This document shows, one piece after another, positions 1 through 8,724 of a DNA stretch of 64,000 bases. Within the stretch, counting starts at the first letter, position 1. Each line of letters starts with the position of its first letter. The DNA is taken from contig JAPYSB010000010.1 of assembly GCA_029936675.1 (NCBI GenBank), positions 1 through 64,000 on the forward strand, given 5' to 3'. The notes under the pieces are model-generated. The model searched no databases. It was given only the letters and a program-made list of their open reading frames with translations, and was not told the DNA's origin. The DNA is from Dehalococcoidia bacterium. GTDB taxonomy: Bacteria; Chloroflexota; Dehalococcoidia; Lucifugimonadales; UBA826. Both the position numbers and the translations under genes were made by a program.

Positions 1-1872
1 AGGGACTCGTGTGGGGGTAGGAACTTGTGTTGGGGGTATGGGTGTACCGGTAGGAACTGGGTCTTGTGTTGGTAATGCCTCTACAGAAGTCTGAGGTGTT
101 ACCACAGCCGGGATCGGTGTTGGGGGTATGGGTGTAGCGGTAGGTTCTGGTGTTGGGACTTCAGTTGTCTGTAAACCAACTAATGCAAGGGGCGTAGGAG
201 TAGGAAATTCGTTGGCTGATTGAGGTTTTGAAGGTTCAATAGCCGAATCAGCTGGAGGTTGTTGAGGGGAAGCAGCTTCTTTGCTTGGATCAGGCTCTGT
301 AGACTGAGCATCTTGAGTTTGAAGGGTAAGGCCTATGGCGAATCTAGAAAACCCTGGAGTTGTGGCTGAAAATCTTTCGTAAAATAAATCTTCAGATCCA
401 ATAAATGAACCTTCATGTATTGTTGGCAAAACCTGCCACTCATCTTTGAAGCGGTAAAGGCCGATATCATTTTTTTGGATCCCGGATTCTTCTAGCCATT
501 GTCTTTTGACTTGGAACTCGATTATGCCCGGTAAAGTGTCTGTAACAACTTCACCCGCATCAACGGTTATTTCCATTGCTCTCAGGAAAATAACGTTTGG
601 AGGTGCCATTAATGCATCTGTTTTTACGCTTTCTACGTTCAACTTTGCCTCATTACCGGCAAGGCCTCTTGTAGAGGCAGAGATATTGGATAGGTGACCT
701 ACACCAGCAACAGCAGGAAGCGAAATTTGTGCATATAGATAGTCAGGATTAGGGCCAGAAGAAAATACGATATTTTCTGCGATTGGTAGGTCAGCGGCCA
801 ATTCAGGTTCTTCAGGTATTATGATAGGGGCTTGAGGTACCAAAGAGGATTCTGTTGTATCTGTTACACCTGTTGCCAGACCGACGGCGGATCCCCCTCC
901 CAACATTGTGGTGGCGGCGAATCCAATGATAGCCAAAATGGCTACAGCGGCAACTCCTGTCGCCCATGTGTTTCTTCTTTTCCAAATAGGATTACGTTTA
1001 GACAACGATCTTATTGTCCTAGGCATAACCCTGGTGGCTAATGTTTGATCACCAGTATCTGTAAGTTGATCTGCCACCTCATCAATAGCGTCCATTAATT
1101 CATCAGCCGATTGAAATCTGTCATTTACACTTGTCGCTAAAGCTTTGCTGAGAAGATTATCTAGTTCTTCTGGACAGCTTTCTATAACGCTAGAGAGTGG
1201 TTCGTATTCACCGTTCATATGGGCATTGAATATGTCGTAGGCACTTTCTCCTTGAAAAGGAGGAGTTCCGGTAAGGATTTGGTAAAGAAGACAGCCAAGT
1301 GAATAAATATCAGATCTGCCATCTATGTCACGGCTTTGAATTTGCTCGGGGGACATATACAGTGGGGTTCCAACCGTAGAATCAGGAGTGCTCACTGTGT
1401 TCATCACATCAGCTGTGGCGATCCCAAAATCAGTTAATTTCACGTCGCCGGAATCAGAGATTAGAACGTTTGCTGGCTTAACATCCCTGTGGGTCACACC
1501 ATTTTCATGTGTTACTGCAAGAGCTGAGGCAATTTGAGCCGCTACTGTTAAGGCTCTTCTTGTCGGAAGCGGGTCACCCTGCTCAATTATTCGAGCTAAG
1601 TTCTCAGGGACATATTCGGTGACTATGTAATGTCGACCCTCTTCTTCGCCATGATCGAACACCTTTATAACATGTGGATGTTCAAGGGATGCAAGAATTG
1701 AGGCTTCTCGCTGGAACCTCTCAAGGAAGTCACCATCACTGTGTGCTTCGGCGAGAATTTTGACCGCAACTATCTGACCGGTGGAAGGGTCGTGTCCACG
1801 ATAAACGGTTCCTTGACCGCCTTTCCCAACGATCTCAAGAAGTTGGTATCGACCGATTCTTCTAATTTGCAT
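1..1872 (-). CDS. Membrane Ser/Thr protein kinase with PGF-pre-PGF-like outer domain (C-terminus cut by window edge)
   Basis: The reverse strand reads open from an ATG at 1872 to the left edge, giving at least 624 residues. Residues 1-265 or so form a Hanks-type kinase: glycine loop VGKGGQGTVY near residue 15, HRDVKPANV near 126, DFG, then GTPLYMSPEQ. One hydrophobic segment near 299-322 follows an Arg/Lys-rich stretch, so the kinase should be cytoplasmic and the rest outside. Residues about 360-512 resemble the PGF-pre-PGF domain of archaeal surface proteins and end in ATTPGFSRFAIG. From about residue 524 onward the protein is a Pro/Thr/Val-rich low-complexity tail made of PTP-type units, probably a wall or surface spacer. 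The true C-terminus is not visible. The divergent neighbour is a pentapeptide-repeat protein. The kinase call is firm; the outer-domain name rests on motif resemblance. Confidence 0.92.
   Translation of the reverse strand, partial: MQIRRIGRYQLLEIVGKGGQGTVYRGHDPSTGQIVAVKILAEAHSDGDFLERFQREASILASLEHPHVIKVFDHGEEEGRHYIVTEYVPENLARIIEQGDPLPTRRALTVAAQIASALAVTHENGVTHRDVKPANVLISDSGDVKLTDFGIATADVMNTVSTPDSTVGTPLYMSPEQIQSRDIDGRSDIYSLGCLLYQILTGTPPFQGESAYDIFNAHMNGEYEPLSSVIESCPEELDNLLSKALATSVNDRFQSADELMDAIDEVADQLTDTGDQTLATRVMPRTIRSLSKRNPIWKRRNTWATGVAAVAILAIIGFAATTMLGGGSAVGLATGVTDTTESSLVPQAPIIIPEEPELAADLPIAENIVFSSGPNPDYLYAQISLPAVAGVGHLSNISASTRGLAGNEAKLNVESVKTDALMAPPNVIFLRAMEITVDAGEVVTDTLPGIIEFQVKRQWLEESGIQKNDIGLYRFKDEWQVLPTIHEGSFIGSEDLFYERFSATTPGFSRFAIGLTLQTQDAQSTEPDPSKEAASPQQPPADSAIEPSKPQSANEFPTPTPLALVGLQTTEVPTPEPTATPIPPTPIPAVVTPQTSVEALPTQDPVPTGTPIPPTQVPTPTRVP
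28..144. repeat. Direct repeat inside the kinase Pro/Thr-rich tail
   Basis: Positions 28-54 and 118-144 carry the same 27-base unit with one mismatch, 90 bases apart. Shorter related units lie between and around them. On the coding (minus) strand they encode Pro-Thr-Pro-Ile/Val units of the low-complexity tail, so this is a coding repeat. The copies are too few and unevenly spaced for a CRISPR array. Confidence 0.8.
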
Positions 1873-2030
1873 ATGAGTATAGTTTTACTGACATTAAATA
1901 AAATCTCACTTAATATTAGATTACATATGAGTGATTTAGTCACGGGTGTTTACACTTATATGGACTCAGTTCGAATAAAATACACCTTGTTTGTTATTGT
2001 TAACTAGACGTTTTAGAGATAGGTTGGTGT

Positions 2031-2546
2031 TTGTCTATGCAAAAATTGAACCGGGCTGAGGTGGAAATAGTTCTTGCGTCAGGAAGTTCCTTAGCTGGGT
2101 CAGATCTATCTGAAACAAATCTGTCAGGTATAGATTTTTCCGCTGTGGATATGAGTTCATGTGATATGAGATATACAGACTTAACTGGCGCGGTTTTAAA
2201 TTCAGCTAATTTGAGTCACTCAAATATGGGAGCAGCAGACTTGTCATTAGCTTCACTGAAGAGAGCTAACTTAAAGAACGTGGATTTGCGTTGGGCAATT
2301 CTGAAAAATTCCGATTTCACTGATTCCGACATGCAATCTATTGGATTGCTAGAGGCAAATATTTCAGGATCAATACTTTTACGGGTCAATTTAAGCGATG
2401 GGGATTTAAGGAGAACCAATCTTTCTGGAGCATCTCTTGTGGGAGCTAATCTCTCACGATCTAATTTGGCCATGGCTGATCTGACAGGTGCTGCTATAGG
2501 GGGAGTGTCATTCGACACATGCAACACATATGGCACCAAATTTTAA
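2031..2546 (+). CDS. Pentapeptide-repeat protein
   Basis: The 171-residue protein is built almost entirely of A(D/N)LXX-type pentapeptides (for example ADLSLASLKRANLKNVDL), which fold as a right-handed quadrilateral beta-helix. There is no signal peptide or membrane segment, so it is probably cytoplasmic. The TTG at 2031 lies about 8 bases after an AGG; the ATG at 2037 is an equally possible start. Family members include DNA-mimic gyrase protectors, but most have no known function and nothing here points to gyrase. It is divergent from the membrane kinase and ends 8 bases from the convergent ligase gene. Confidence 0.85.
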   Translation: MSMQKLNRAEVEIVLASGSSLAGSDLSETNLSGIDFSAVDMSSCDMRYTDLTGAVLNSANLSHSNMGAADLSLASLKRANLKNVDLRWAILKNSDFTDSDMQSIGLLEANISGSILLRVNLSDGDLRRTNLSGASLVGANLSRSNLAMADLTGAAIGGVSFDTCNTYGTKF

Positions 2547-2554
2547 ATATCGGT

Positions 2555-4129
2555 CTACTCCTGCTGATCCTTTAAGAGTCTCCTCAAAATCTTACCGGAT
2601 GCATTCTTAGGAATTGTATCGATAAATTCTACTTCTCTAACGTACTTAAAGGTCGCTACCTTTGATGAGACGAAAGACATAACAGCATCTTCAGAGATAT
2701 TACTTCCTTTTGTCTTGACTACGAAAGCTTTAGGAATCTCTCCGGATTCTTCATCTGGTTTTCCAATCACGGCTGCGTCAGATATTTCTGGATGTTCTAT
2801 TAGCAAGCCTTCTAACTCAGCCGGTGGTACTTGGAACCCTTTATATTTGATTAATTCTTTCTTCCTATCAAGAATCCAAACGTAGCCGTCCTCATCCATT
2901 TTGCCTATGTCACCAGTGTGCAGCCATCCATCCGACGTAATAGTTTCCTGTGTAGCTTCAGGGTTATTGAAATACCCCTTCATGACTTGGGGGCCCCTGA
3001 TTACCAACTCTCCTACCTCCCCGGGGGTCAATTCTTTAGTAGGGTCTTCAACATCGACTATTTTTTCTTCAGTATCTGATACGGCCGGTCCAATTGAGCC
3101 GGCTTTTAGAAGATCCGGTTCTGTGAAATCTATATTCGTTACAGGAGATGACTCAGTCATTCCATATCCTTGAATAACAGGGCAATTCAAAACTTCAGAT
3201 ATTTTTAACTGTAATTCGGAAGAAAGGGGTGCTGCTCCGAACATGGCAAATTTGATGCATGACAAGTCCCTCGATGCCACCCCTGGATACTGACTCAACC
3301 CTAATCCTACTGGCGGTACGGTGAAAAGCTTCGTCACTCGATGAGTTTCGATTAAGTCTAAAAACTCTTCCATATCGAATCGTCCCATCATTACTTGGGT
3401 TGAACCAGCAGCTATGCAAGGATTCATCAAAACATTCATACCGTATATGTGAAATAGTGGAAGGTGTACAAGAATTATGTCGTCCTCTCCCATCGATGCC
3501 CCGCCGGAAAGACCCATGATCTGTTCCACATTGCTTACCACGTTGAAATGAGACAACATTACCCCTTTGCTAAGGCCCGTTGTACCTGATGAATACGGAA
3601 GGGCTGCCAGATCATTTTCTGGGTCTATATTTGTCGCAGTATATGCTTCAGAGTGGCTCAATAATTCCCAAAATGACCCTAGAGTAGCTTTATCGGATGT
3701 TATAGAAATTGATCGGACTTCATTTGTAATTAACTTTTTGGCTTCTTCTAGGATTTCATTTAGCGATTCATGAACTACTAAAATTTCACACCCGCTGTCC
3801 TGCACTTGGTGTGCAATTTCCCTTTCCCGATATCCTGAATTTAGTGTAGATACTATTGCTCCTGATCGGCTTATTCCGTGGAATGCTATGACAAATTCAG
3901 CGCAATTGGGGGCAAGTATTCCAACCCGATCACCTTTCGAGATTCCTAATGTTTTTAAAGCACCCGAAAATTGTGAGCTATATTCTTCTAACTCAGAGAA
4001 AGTGTAGCTGTTATCACCATCAATTATGGCGGTTTTATCGGGGAACTTTAGCGACGCTTTTGTCAGAATATCGTGGACCGGATAAACACCATATGGTTTC
4101 AATGAAGGCCTTGTGATATTTGCTGGCAT
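2555..4129 (-). CDS. Acyl-CoA synthetase, 4-coumarate-CoA ligase type (AMP-binding)
   Basis: This 524-residue adenylate-forming enzyme has the P-loop-like YSSGTTGLSKG (179-189), GYGMTESSP (321-329), GWLHTGDIG (401-409), the hinge DRKKELIKYKG (421-431), and the catalytic lysine in PKNASGKILRR near the C-terminus. These are the hallmarks of ATP-dependent carboxylate:CoA ligases. Overall length and motif spelling are closest to 4-coumarate and medium-chain acyl ligases. It would activate an aromatic or fatty acid to its CoA thioester in the cytoplasm. A GAGGTG ribosome-binding site precedes the ATG. The substrate cannot be told from sequence alone. Confidence 0.9.
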   Translation of the reverse strand: MPANITRPSLKPYGVYPVHDILTKASLKFPDKTAIIDGDNSYTFSELEEYSSQFSGALKTLGISKGDRVGILAPNCAEFVIAFHGISRSGAIVSTLNSGYREREIAHQVQDSGCEILVVHESLNEILEEAKKLITNEVRSISITSDKATLGSFWELLSHSEAYTATNIDPENDLAALPYSSGTTGLSKGVMLSHFNVVSNVEQIMGLSGGASMGEDDIILVHLPLFHIYGMNVLMNPCIAAGSTQVMMGRFDMEEFLDLIETHRVTKLFTVPPVGLGLSQYPGVASRDLSCIKFAMFGAAPLSSELQLKISEVLNCPVIQGYGMTESSPVTNIDFTEPDLLKAGSIGPAVSDTEEKIVDVEDPTKELTPGEVGELVIRGPQVMKGYFNNPEATQETITSDGWLHTGDIGKMDEDGYVWILDRKKELIKYKGFQVPPAELEGLLIEHPEISDAAVIGKPDEESGEIPKAFVVKTKGSNISEDAVMSFVSSKVATFKYVREVEFIDTIPKNASGKILRRLLKDQQE

Positions 4130-4151
4130 ATGACACCTCTTAGGTCTCTAT

Positions 4152-4448
4152 TTATGAAAGATAAAGTGTTATTTCTGCATGCGGGAATGATACAGCAAGA
4201 TTGCAATGGCGTTCCCTTTCTAGAGTGGTTGTATAGCTAACAAAGCCGGGGTCATCTTTCTTTAGGGTATGTGGGCAATCTTGCCTACGTTCCATGTGGG
4301 GGCATAAGTGCATATCTTTTTGGTAGTCCCAGAACCCCACCATTTTCATAGGTCCATAAAGTGTCTCTGCAACGATCCGAAGATCTGAAATTATTTCGGT
4401 GGCCCTTAAAGTTCCTTGACCCTTGATATCAAGAGCGATTTCTTCCAT
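4152..4448 (-). CDS. Small Cys/His-containing protein downstream of thiL, unknown function
   Basis: This 98-residue protein is not recognised. It has a cluster HLCPHMERRQDCPHT around residues 47-61 and a further HC near residue 81, spacing that could bind a metal ion. There is no signal peptide or membrane segment. Its start lies 4 bases after the thiL stop, and its GGAG ribosome-binding site is inside the last thiL codons, so the two are almost certainly co-transcribed and probably translationally coupled. The C-terminal half, with alternating hydrophobic residues, suggests beta-strands. No function is assigned. Confidence 0.65.
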   Translation of the reverse strand: MEEIALDIKGQGTLRATEIISDLRIVAETLYGPMKMVGFWDYQKDMHLCPHMERRQDCPHTLKKDDPGFVSYTTTLERERHCNLAVSFPHAEITLYLS

Positions 4449-4452
4449 GCTA

Positions 4453-5445
4453 TTAATTCTCCGTGAAGTGGTCCCATCCGCCTGTTGTTATTGATATTTG
4501 GGTCCCGGAATTATCCACGGCATTTACATGCCCTGAACCAATTTCTATTTCTCCAACAATGTGTAGATCCATTTTGGTTGAATCAGAGATGTATTTGATA
4601 AGGGATTCGTGACCCGTGATCAATAATTCATAGTCTTCACCACCACTTACTGCCATTTCCTTGAAATTATCGGGAAATGATAATTTCAGTTCTTCGTGTA
4701 CGGGAATGGAATCTATATTTATAGTGGCATTAACGCTGCTGGCGACGCATATTTTCTTAAGATCATTCAAGAATCCATCACTAATGTCCATTCCTGTCTT
4801 AATTCCCATATCCAAGAGACTGATACCTTCGGGAATTCGTGGTTTTGGCAGATAATGCGCCTCGTAGAAATGTGATGATTTTTTGAGCTCGCCATTTAAA
4901 AGGAGTCTGAGGCCAGCATTCGAACAACCAAGAGCCCCGGTGACAGCGATAACATCCCCTGGAACGGCTGTTTTCCTTTTCATAGTTTCGGGTTTGTCTG
5001 TGGAACCAACTACTGTAATGGAAATGAAAAATGTGTCTGACTTCACTATATCCCCACCGACCAATTCTCCCCCGTAGGTATTTAAGAGATCTGAGAAACC
5101 TAAATAGAGATTTTCCAATTGTTCGACCAATATGTCTGCCCTCAATCCTAGGGTAACCACTGAATATACTGGTTCACATCCCATGGAGGCTATGTCGCTG
5201 TAATTTACAGCAAGCGATTTCCAACCCAGGTTCCGCATATCTACTTCATTACTGACGAAATGTACCTTGTCCACCATAGCATCGGTAGTGACAACCTGTA
5301 GATTACCGAGGTTACCTATTACCGCAGCGTCATCTCCGATGGCGACTTGTATTTTGCTTTTTGTATTGGGTGTAACGTTTTGTTCCAGCACTGCTTCCAG
5401 CCTGGCTATAAGGTCAAATTCGCTTATTTCTGATATTTTTGTCAT
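4453..5445 (-). CDS. thiL: Thiamine-monophosphate kinase
   Basis: ThiL phosphorylates thiamine monophosphate to the active cofactor thiamine diphosphate using ATP. The 330-residue length is normal. Visible family motifs are GDDAAVI (37-43), TTDAMVD (53-59), NYSDIASMGCEP (81-92), GGDIVKSD (130-137), GMDISDGFLNDL (218-229) and SGGEDYELL in the C-terminal part; the aspartates bind Mg-ATP. The thiamine diphosphate product would serve enzymes such as the TPP-dependent protein encoded near 46 kb. It is followed directly by a small unknown gene and is divergent from the enolase-superfamily gene at 5544. Confidence 0.95.
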   Translation of the reverse strand: MTKISEISEFDLIARLEAVLEQNVTPNTKSKIQVAIGDDAAVIGNLGNLQVVTTDAMVDKVHFVSNEVDMRNLGWKSLAVNYSDIASMGCEPVYSVVTLGLRADILVEQLENLYLGFSDLLNTYGGELVGGDIVKSDTFFISITVVGSTDKPETMKRKTAVPGDVIAVTGALGCSNAGLRLLLNGELKKSSHFYEAHYLPKPRIPEGISLLDMGIKTGMDISDGFLNDLKKICVASSVNATINIDSIPVHEELKLSFPDNFKEMAVSGGEDYELLITGHESLIKYISDSTKMDLHIVGEIEIGSGHVNAVDNSGTQISITTGGWDHFTEN

Positions 5446-5543
5446 TTAACTACGATTTTAATCTCTATGAAATATGACTTCGCCCCTACTAAGTGATATA
5501 AAAGGCCAAGTCATAATATATGCATTTCATGGGAGTACGGTAA

Positions 5544-6689
5544 TTGAAAATCACAGAAATTAAAACATTTCACATGTCTGCAACGCCACATAAATCAGAT
5601 GCCAACAACTGGTTGTTCCTTAAAATTTATACTGACACAGGTATTTACGGTGTCGGTGAGGGTAGTCTTCAATACAAAGATCTAGGCCTCACAGCAGAAA
5701 TTGAAGATTTTTCCAAATTTCTGATTGGAAAAGACCCTTTCGCGATCGAATTTATTTGGACATCCTTGTATCGGAGAGTGACATGGACGGGTGGTGCGGT
5801 AACTATGAGTGCTATAAGTGCTATAGATCTAGCGTTATGGGATTTAAAAGGTAAGGCTCTAGGAGTACCGGTGTACGAATTGTTAGGTGGGAAAGTTCGG
5901 GATGCGGTCCCACTATACGCAAATGGCTGGTTTGAGAATGCTGTTACCCCTAAAGACCACGCCGAGGCGGCTGTACAAACAGTGAAATCAGGGTACCCAT
6001 GCCTAAAGTTTTATCCATTCAAAGGTCAATATGTAACTACTCTTGAGAGAATAAAAAAGGGAGTTGAGTTAGTAAAGGCTGTAAGAGATGCGATTGGACC
6101 AGACATACAGATAGGAATCGATGTTAGGGCTAGATTGGATTTTTGGAGTGCATTGCAAGTTGCCGAAGAACTTATTCCTTATAAGATCTCCTGGATTGAG
6201 GAGCCTATACAGTTTGATAATCCAAAGTTGATGGGCGAATTTGCAAGAAAATCTAGGGTCCCGGTATCGACTGGTGAACAGCTGTACAACCGCTGGGATT
6301 TCCAACCATTGCTAGATGAAAAAGCTATTTCTATCATCCAGCCAGATATATGTCACGCTGGGGGGATTTCGGAACTTAGGAAAATAGCCTCTGCCGCAGA
6401 AACACAATATGTTAGTGTGGCTCCGCATAATTCCAACGGCCCAATATCGACCGCAGCAAGCCTTCATTTGGATATGAATATTCCTAACTGTTTCAAACAA
6501 GAGATATTTGTGAGCTTTTTGGGCAGATATGAAGCTATATTGACGAATCAGATTCCAATTCACGAAGGCTTTGCCACCCCTCCAGTCGGTCCAGGGTGGG
6601 GGACGGACATAAATGAGGAGGCCCTAAAGGAGTTTCCACCTTCTGATTACACGCCAGTAGATTCTGAACCTTACACCGAATTTTTCTAG
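5544..6689 (+). CDS. Enolase-superfamily dehydratase, galactonate-dehydratase-like
   Basis: This 381-residue protein of the mandelate racemase/muconate lactonizing family has the capping domain in residues 1-125 and the barrel after it. Metal-ligand candidates are D193 (GIDVRARLD), E219/E220 (WIEEP) and E245 (STGEQLYNRW). K155 lies in LKFYPF, and H295 in APHNSNGP resembles the catalytic His of D-galactonate dehydratases. The DxHGR sequence typical of true DgoD is replaced by DVRAR, so the substrate may differ. The start is a TTG with GGGAG eight bases upstream. It converges with another superfamily member across a 12-base gap. Expected reaction: dehydration of a sugar acid to a 2-keto-3-deoxy acid. 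Confidence 0.85.
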   Translation: MKITEIKTFHMSATPHKSDANNWLFLKIYTDTGIYGVGEGSLQYKDLGLTAEIEDFSKFLIGKDPFAIEFIWTSLYRRVTWTGGAVTMSAISAIDLALWDLKGKALGVPVYELLGGKVRDAVPLYANGWFENAVTPKDHAEAAVQTVKSGYPCLKFYPFKGQYVTTLERIKKGVELVKAVRDAIGPDIQIGIDVRARLDFWSALQVAEELIPYKISWIEEPIQFDNPKLMGEFARKSRVPVSTGEQLYNRWDFQPLLDEKAISIIQPDICHAGGISELRKIASAAETQYVSVAPHNSNGPISTAASLHLDMNIPNCFKQEIFVSFLGRYEAILTNQIPIHEGFATPPVGPGWGTDINEEALKEFPPSDYTPVDSEPYTEFF

Positions 6690-6701
6690 GGTGACCGCAG
6701 A

Positions 6702-7835
6702 TTAAATAACAGCCACCCTTTTCTTTTCGAATCGATTCCAATCCCATTCTGAACCCCAACCGGGTCCTGATGGCGGGGTTACCCATCCAGAAACAGGTCT
6801 AATGGGGTTAAGTAAACCTATTTCCTCACCCAATTCAGCTCCTCTTGCTGGAGGGGCATTCTCAAACCAATCTATGTTTGAAATTCCGCAATTAATATGT
6901 GCATGAACTATGCCAAAAAGAGGGCCATAGGCATTCGGTTCAACAGTTGTATTCAATTGGGCTGCGAATTTGGATGCATTCACAATGGGGGTTGTTCCAT
7001 GTCTGCCATTGACTCGGAGAATATCAATTGCACCTGTTTTCAACCACAGCTGGCTGATTTCTGGTTCATTCATAAGAGTCTCAGCTCCAGCAACAGGTAT
7101 TTTTAGTTGCTGACATAAATTTACATAATCTTCATGATGGCGGTCTGGTAAAGGTTCTTCAAGCCATATGAAATTTAGGTCTTCCAATTCCTTCCCGATT
7201 TCTACAGCTTCGTCGAAAGTGTAATTCACCAAGGCTGCGTCATGCATTAGACCTATATTGTCACCAAATACTGTTCTAAATGCTTTAAACGTTTCTATAT
7301 TTTTCTCGACACCAAATGGAAGATGATCTTTTAGTACCGTGAATCCCGCCTCAATCCCGGCTTCTCCATCAAGGAGCAGTTCTTCGGGAGTGACCCCGGC
7401 AGTGTTGTAATAGGCTTGTATTTTCCCCTTTGCTCCGCCAAGTAGTTCAGATACCGGTAAATTTTTGACCTTTCCTTCTATATCCCAAAGGCAGTTATCA
7501 AATCCTCCATACCAACCCGGTTCAAAAAAACGGCTTACTGATTTTAGTTTAGATAAAAGGAGATCTTTTTCGAGAGGATTTTCTCCGACTACTAGTTCTC
7601 TCAGTTGTGCTATTTGTCTCCATGTTAGTTCGGTATATCTCCAATCCCCTACAGTACAAATTCCATGGATACCTTCGTCAGTCATGACTTGCATAACCTG
7701 TACCGGAACCGGTCCACCTTTAGGAAAAGCTTGTTGCCACCTGAGTTCTGAGGGATTTCCCACTGGCACGACTTGTGTGACGATGGGGTACATGGGAAGC
7801 TCAAAGACAGATATTTCAACAGACGTTATTTTCAT
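6702..7835 (-). CDS. Enolase-superfamily protein, mandelate racemase-like, atypical active site
   Basis: This 377-residue protein has the superfamily architecture with capping domain and barrel. Metal-ligand candidates are D199 (MHDAAL), E226/E227 (WLEEPLPDRH) and E252 (AGAETL). A KDH sequence (169-171) takes the place of the usual KxK. The strand that normally carries the His of the Asp-His dyad reads VEPNAYGP, so that His appears to be absent or displaced. It is only distantly similar to the gene it converges with, so this is not a tandem duplicate. No clear Shine-Dalgarno precedes the ATG. Substrate unknown. Confidence 0.8.
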   Translation of the reverse strand: MKITSVEISVFELPMYPIVTQVVPVGNPSELRWQQAFPKGGPVPVQVMQVMTDEGIHGICTVGDWRYTELTWRQIAQLRELVVGENPLEKDLLLSKLKSVSRFFEPGWYGGFDNCLWDIEGKVKNLPVSELLGGAKGKIQAYYNTAGVTPEELLLDGEAGIEAGFTVLKDHLPFGVEKNIETFKAFRTVFGDNIGLMHDAALVNYTFDEAVEIGKELEDLNFIWLEEPLPDRHHEDYVNLCQQLKIPVAGAETLMNEPEISQLWLKTGAIDILRVNGRHGTTPIVNASKFAAQLNTTVEPNAYGPLFGIVHAHINCGISNIDWFENAPPARGAELGEEIGLLNPIRPVSGWVTPPSGPGWGSEWDWNRFEKKRVAVI

Positions 7836-7917
7836 TAATACAGCATATATGAAACCCCAAAAGCGGTGGAGCTTAGCGAACTATGGAATGGTCATCTCAC
7901 CCTAACAACAATGGGAA

Positions 7918-8475
7918 TTAGTTTGTCTCAAATTGGTCATTCAGAGTGAGACCTTCGTCGAAATCTACGTCTAATGAGTGGATGAGCCGTGAGAGCATTG
8001 AGTAATACCCGACTGTGACTAGAAAATCTATTGTCACTTGAGGCCCAAGCAGGTGCTCAAGCGCCTGGTATGTTCGGGAAGTTAAGGTACCGTTTTTAAC
8101 TAATTCTTTGGCTGACTGAATAAATATTCCTTCTTTTGCTGGCAATCCCATAGGGCCCTTACCAGATAGAATGGAATCAATCACTTCATCTCTTACCCCG
8201 ACTTCCCTTGCTATCGGTTCGTGTTGCGCCCATTCGTACCCGTTTTTCATCTCATTTGCAGTGGTGAGTATGGCAGTTTCCCTAATGATGGGGTCCAGAT
8301 GGGAGTTATACCGAATGTATTCTCCTACCGTGGTCACGGCTTTGGTGGCTTCAGGATTGTTCAGAAGAGCAGAAAATACGTTTGCCACATGCCCTCTTGT
8401 TTTCGATATGTTGTCATAAATATTTTGCTGGGATTCTGGTAAGTCGTCTCTTTTTATGTAAGGAACTCGGGCCAT
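7918..8475 (-). CDS. Carboxymuconolactone decarboxylase-like (AhpD-fold) protein, no cysteines
   Basis: The 185-residue protein has the all-helical CMD pattern: MARVPYIKRDDLP at the N-terminus, then RETAILTTANEMKNGYEWAQHEPIAR split around residue 80. This corresponds to the segment that in AhpD carries the redox CxxC. There is no cysteine anywhere in the protein, so it cannot be a thiol peroxidase partner. It belongs with the CMD-like proteins of catabolic operons that lack the disulfide. A strong AAGGTGG precedes the ATG. It lies 82 bases upstream of the co-directional enolase-superfamily gene, which suggests a shared transcript. Confidence 0.8.
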   Translation of the reverse strand: MARVPYIKRDDLPESQQNIYDNISKTRGHVANVFSALLNNPEATKAVTTVGEYIRYNSHLDPIIRETAILTTANEMKNGYEWAQHEPIAREVGVRDEVIDSILSGKGPMGLPAKEGIFIQSAKELVKNGTLTSRTYQALEHLLGPQVTIDFLVTVGYYSMLSRLIHSLDVDFDEGLTLNDQFETN

Positions 8476-8521
8476 TTTGCCACCTTCTTATTGAGAGAAC
8501 TAGTACCGTGATTAGATGAAA

Positions 8522-8599
8522 TGGTGGGCCTGCCTGGACTCGAACCAGGGACCTCAGTCTTATCAGGACTGCGCTCTAACCGGGCTGAGCTACAGGCCC
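8522..8599 (-). tRNA. tRNA-Ile (GAT)
   Basis: On the minus strand a full cloverleaf can be folded. The acceptor pairs GGGCCTG with CAGGCCC. The D-arm starts TAGCTCAGCC, the anticodon loop CTGATAA gives GAT, and the T-arm has GGTTCGAGTCC. The discriminator is A and the 3' CCA is encoded in the DNA (8522-8524). Confidence 0.95.
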
Positions 8600-8724
8600 A
8601 TTTCATAGAATTTAGCTATGAGAAAAGTGTCTTTGCCACTATTAAGACCCGATAGCTAATTTCAGCGTCAGCTTGGTATTATACATTTCAATTATATCTA
8701 TCTGTAGCGGGTTAAGGGTTTCTT

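Noticed and set aside
1-180. Tandem DNA repeats that look like a CRISPR-like or minisatellite array
   Set aside because: They are in frame with the kinase and encode its Pro/Thr tail; spacing is irregular and there are no spacers or cas genes.
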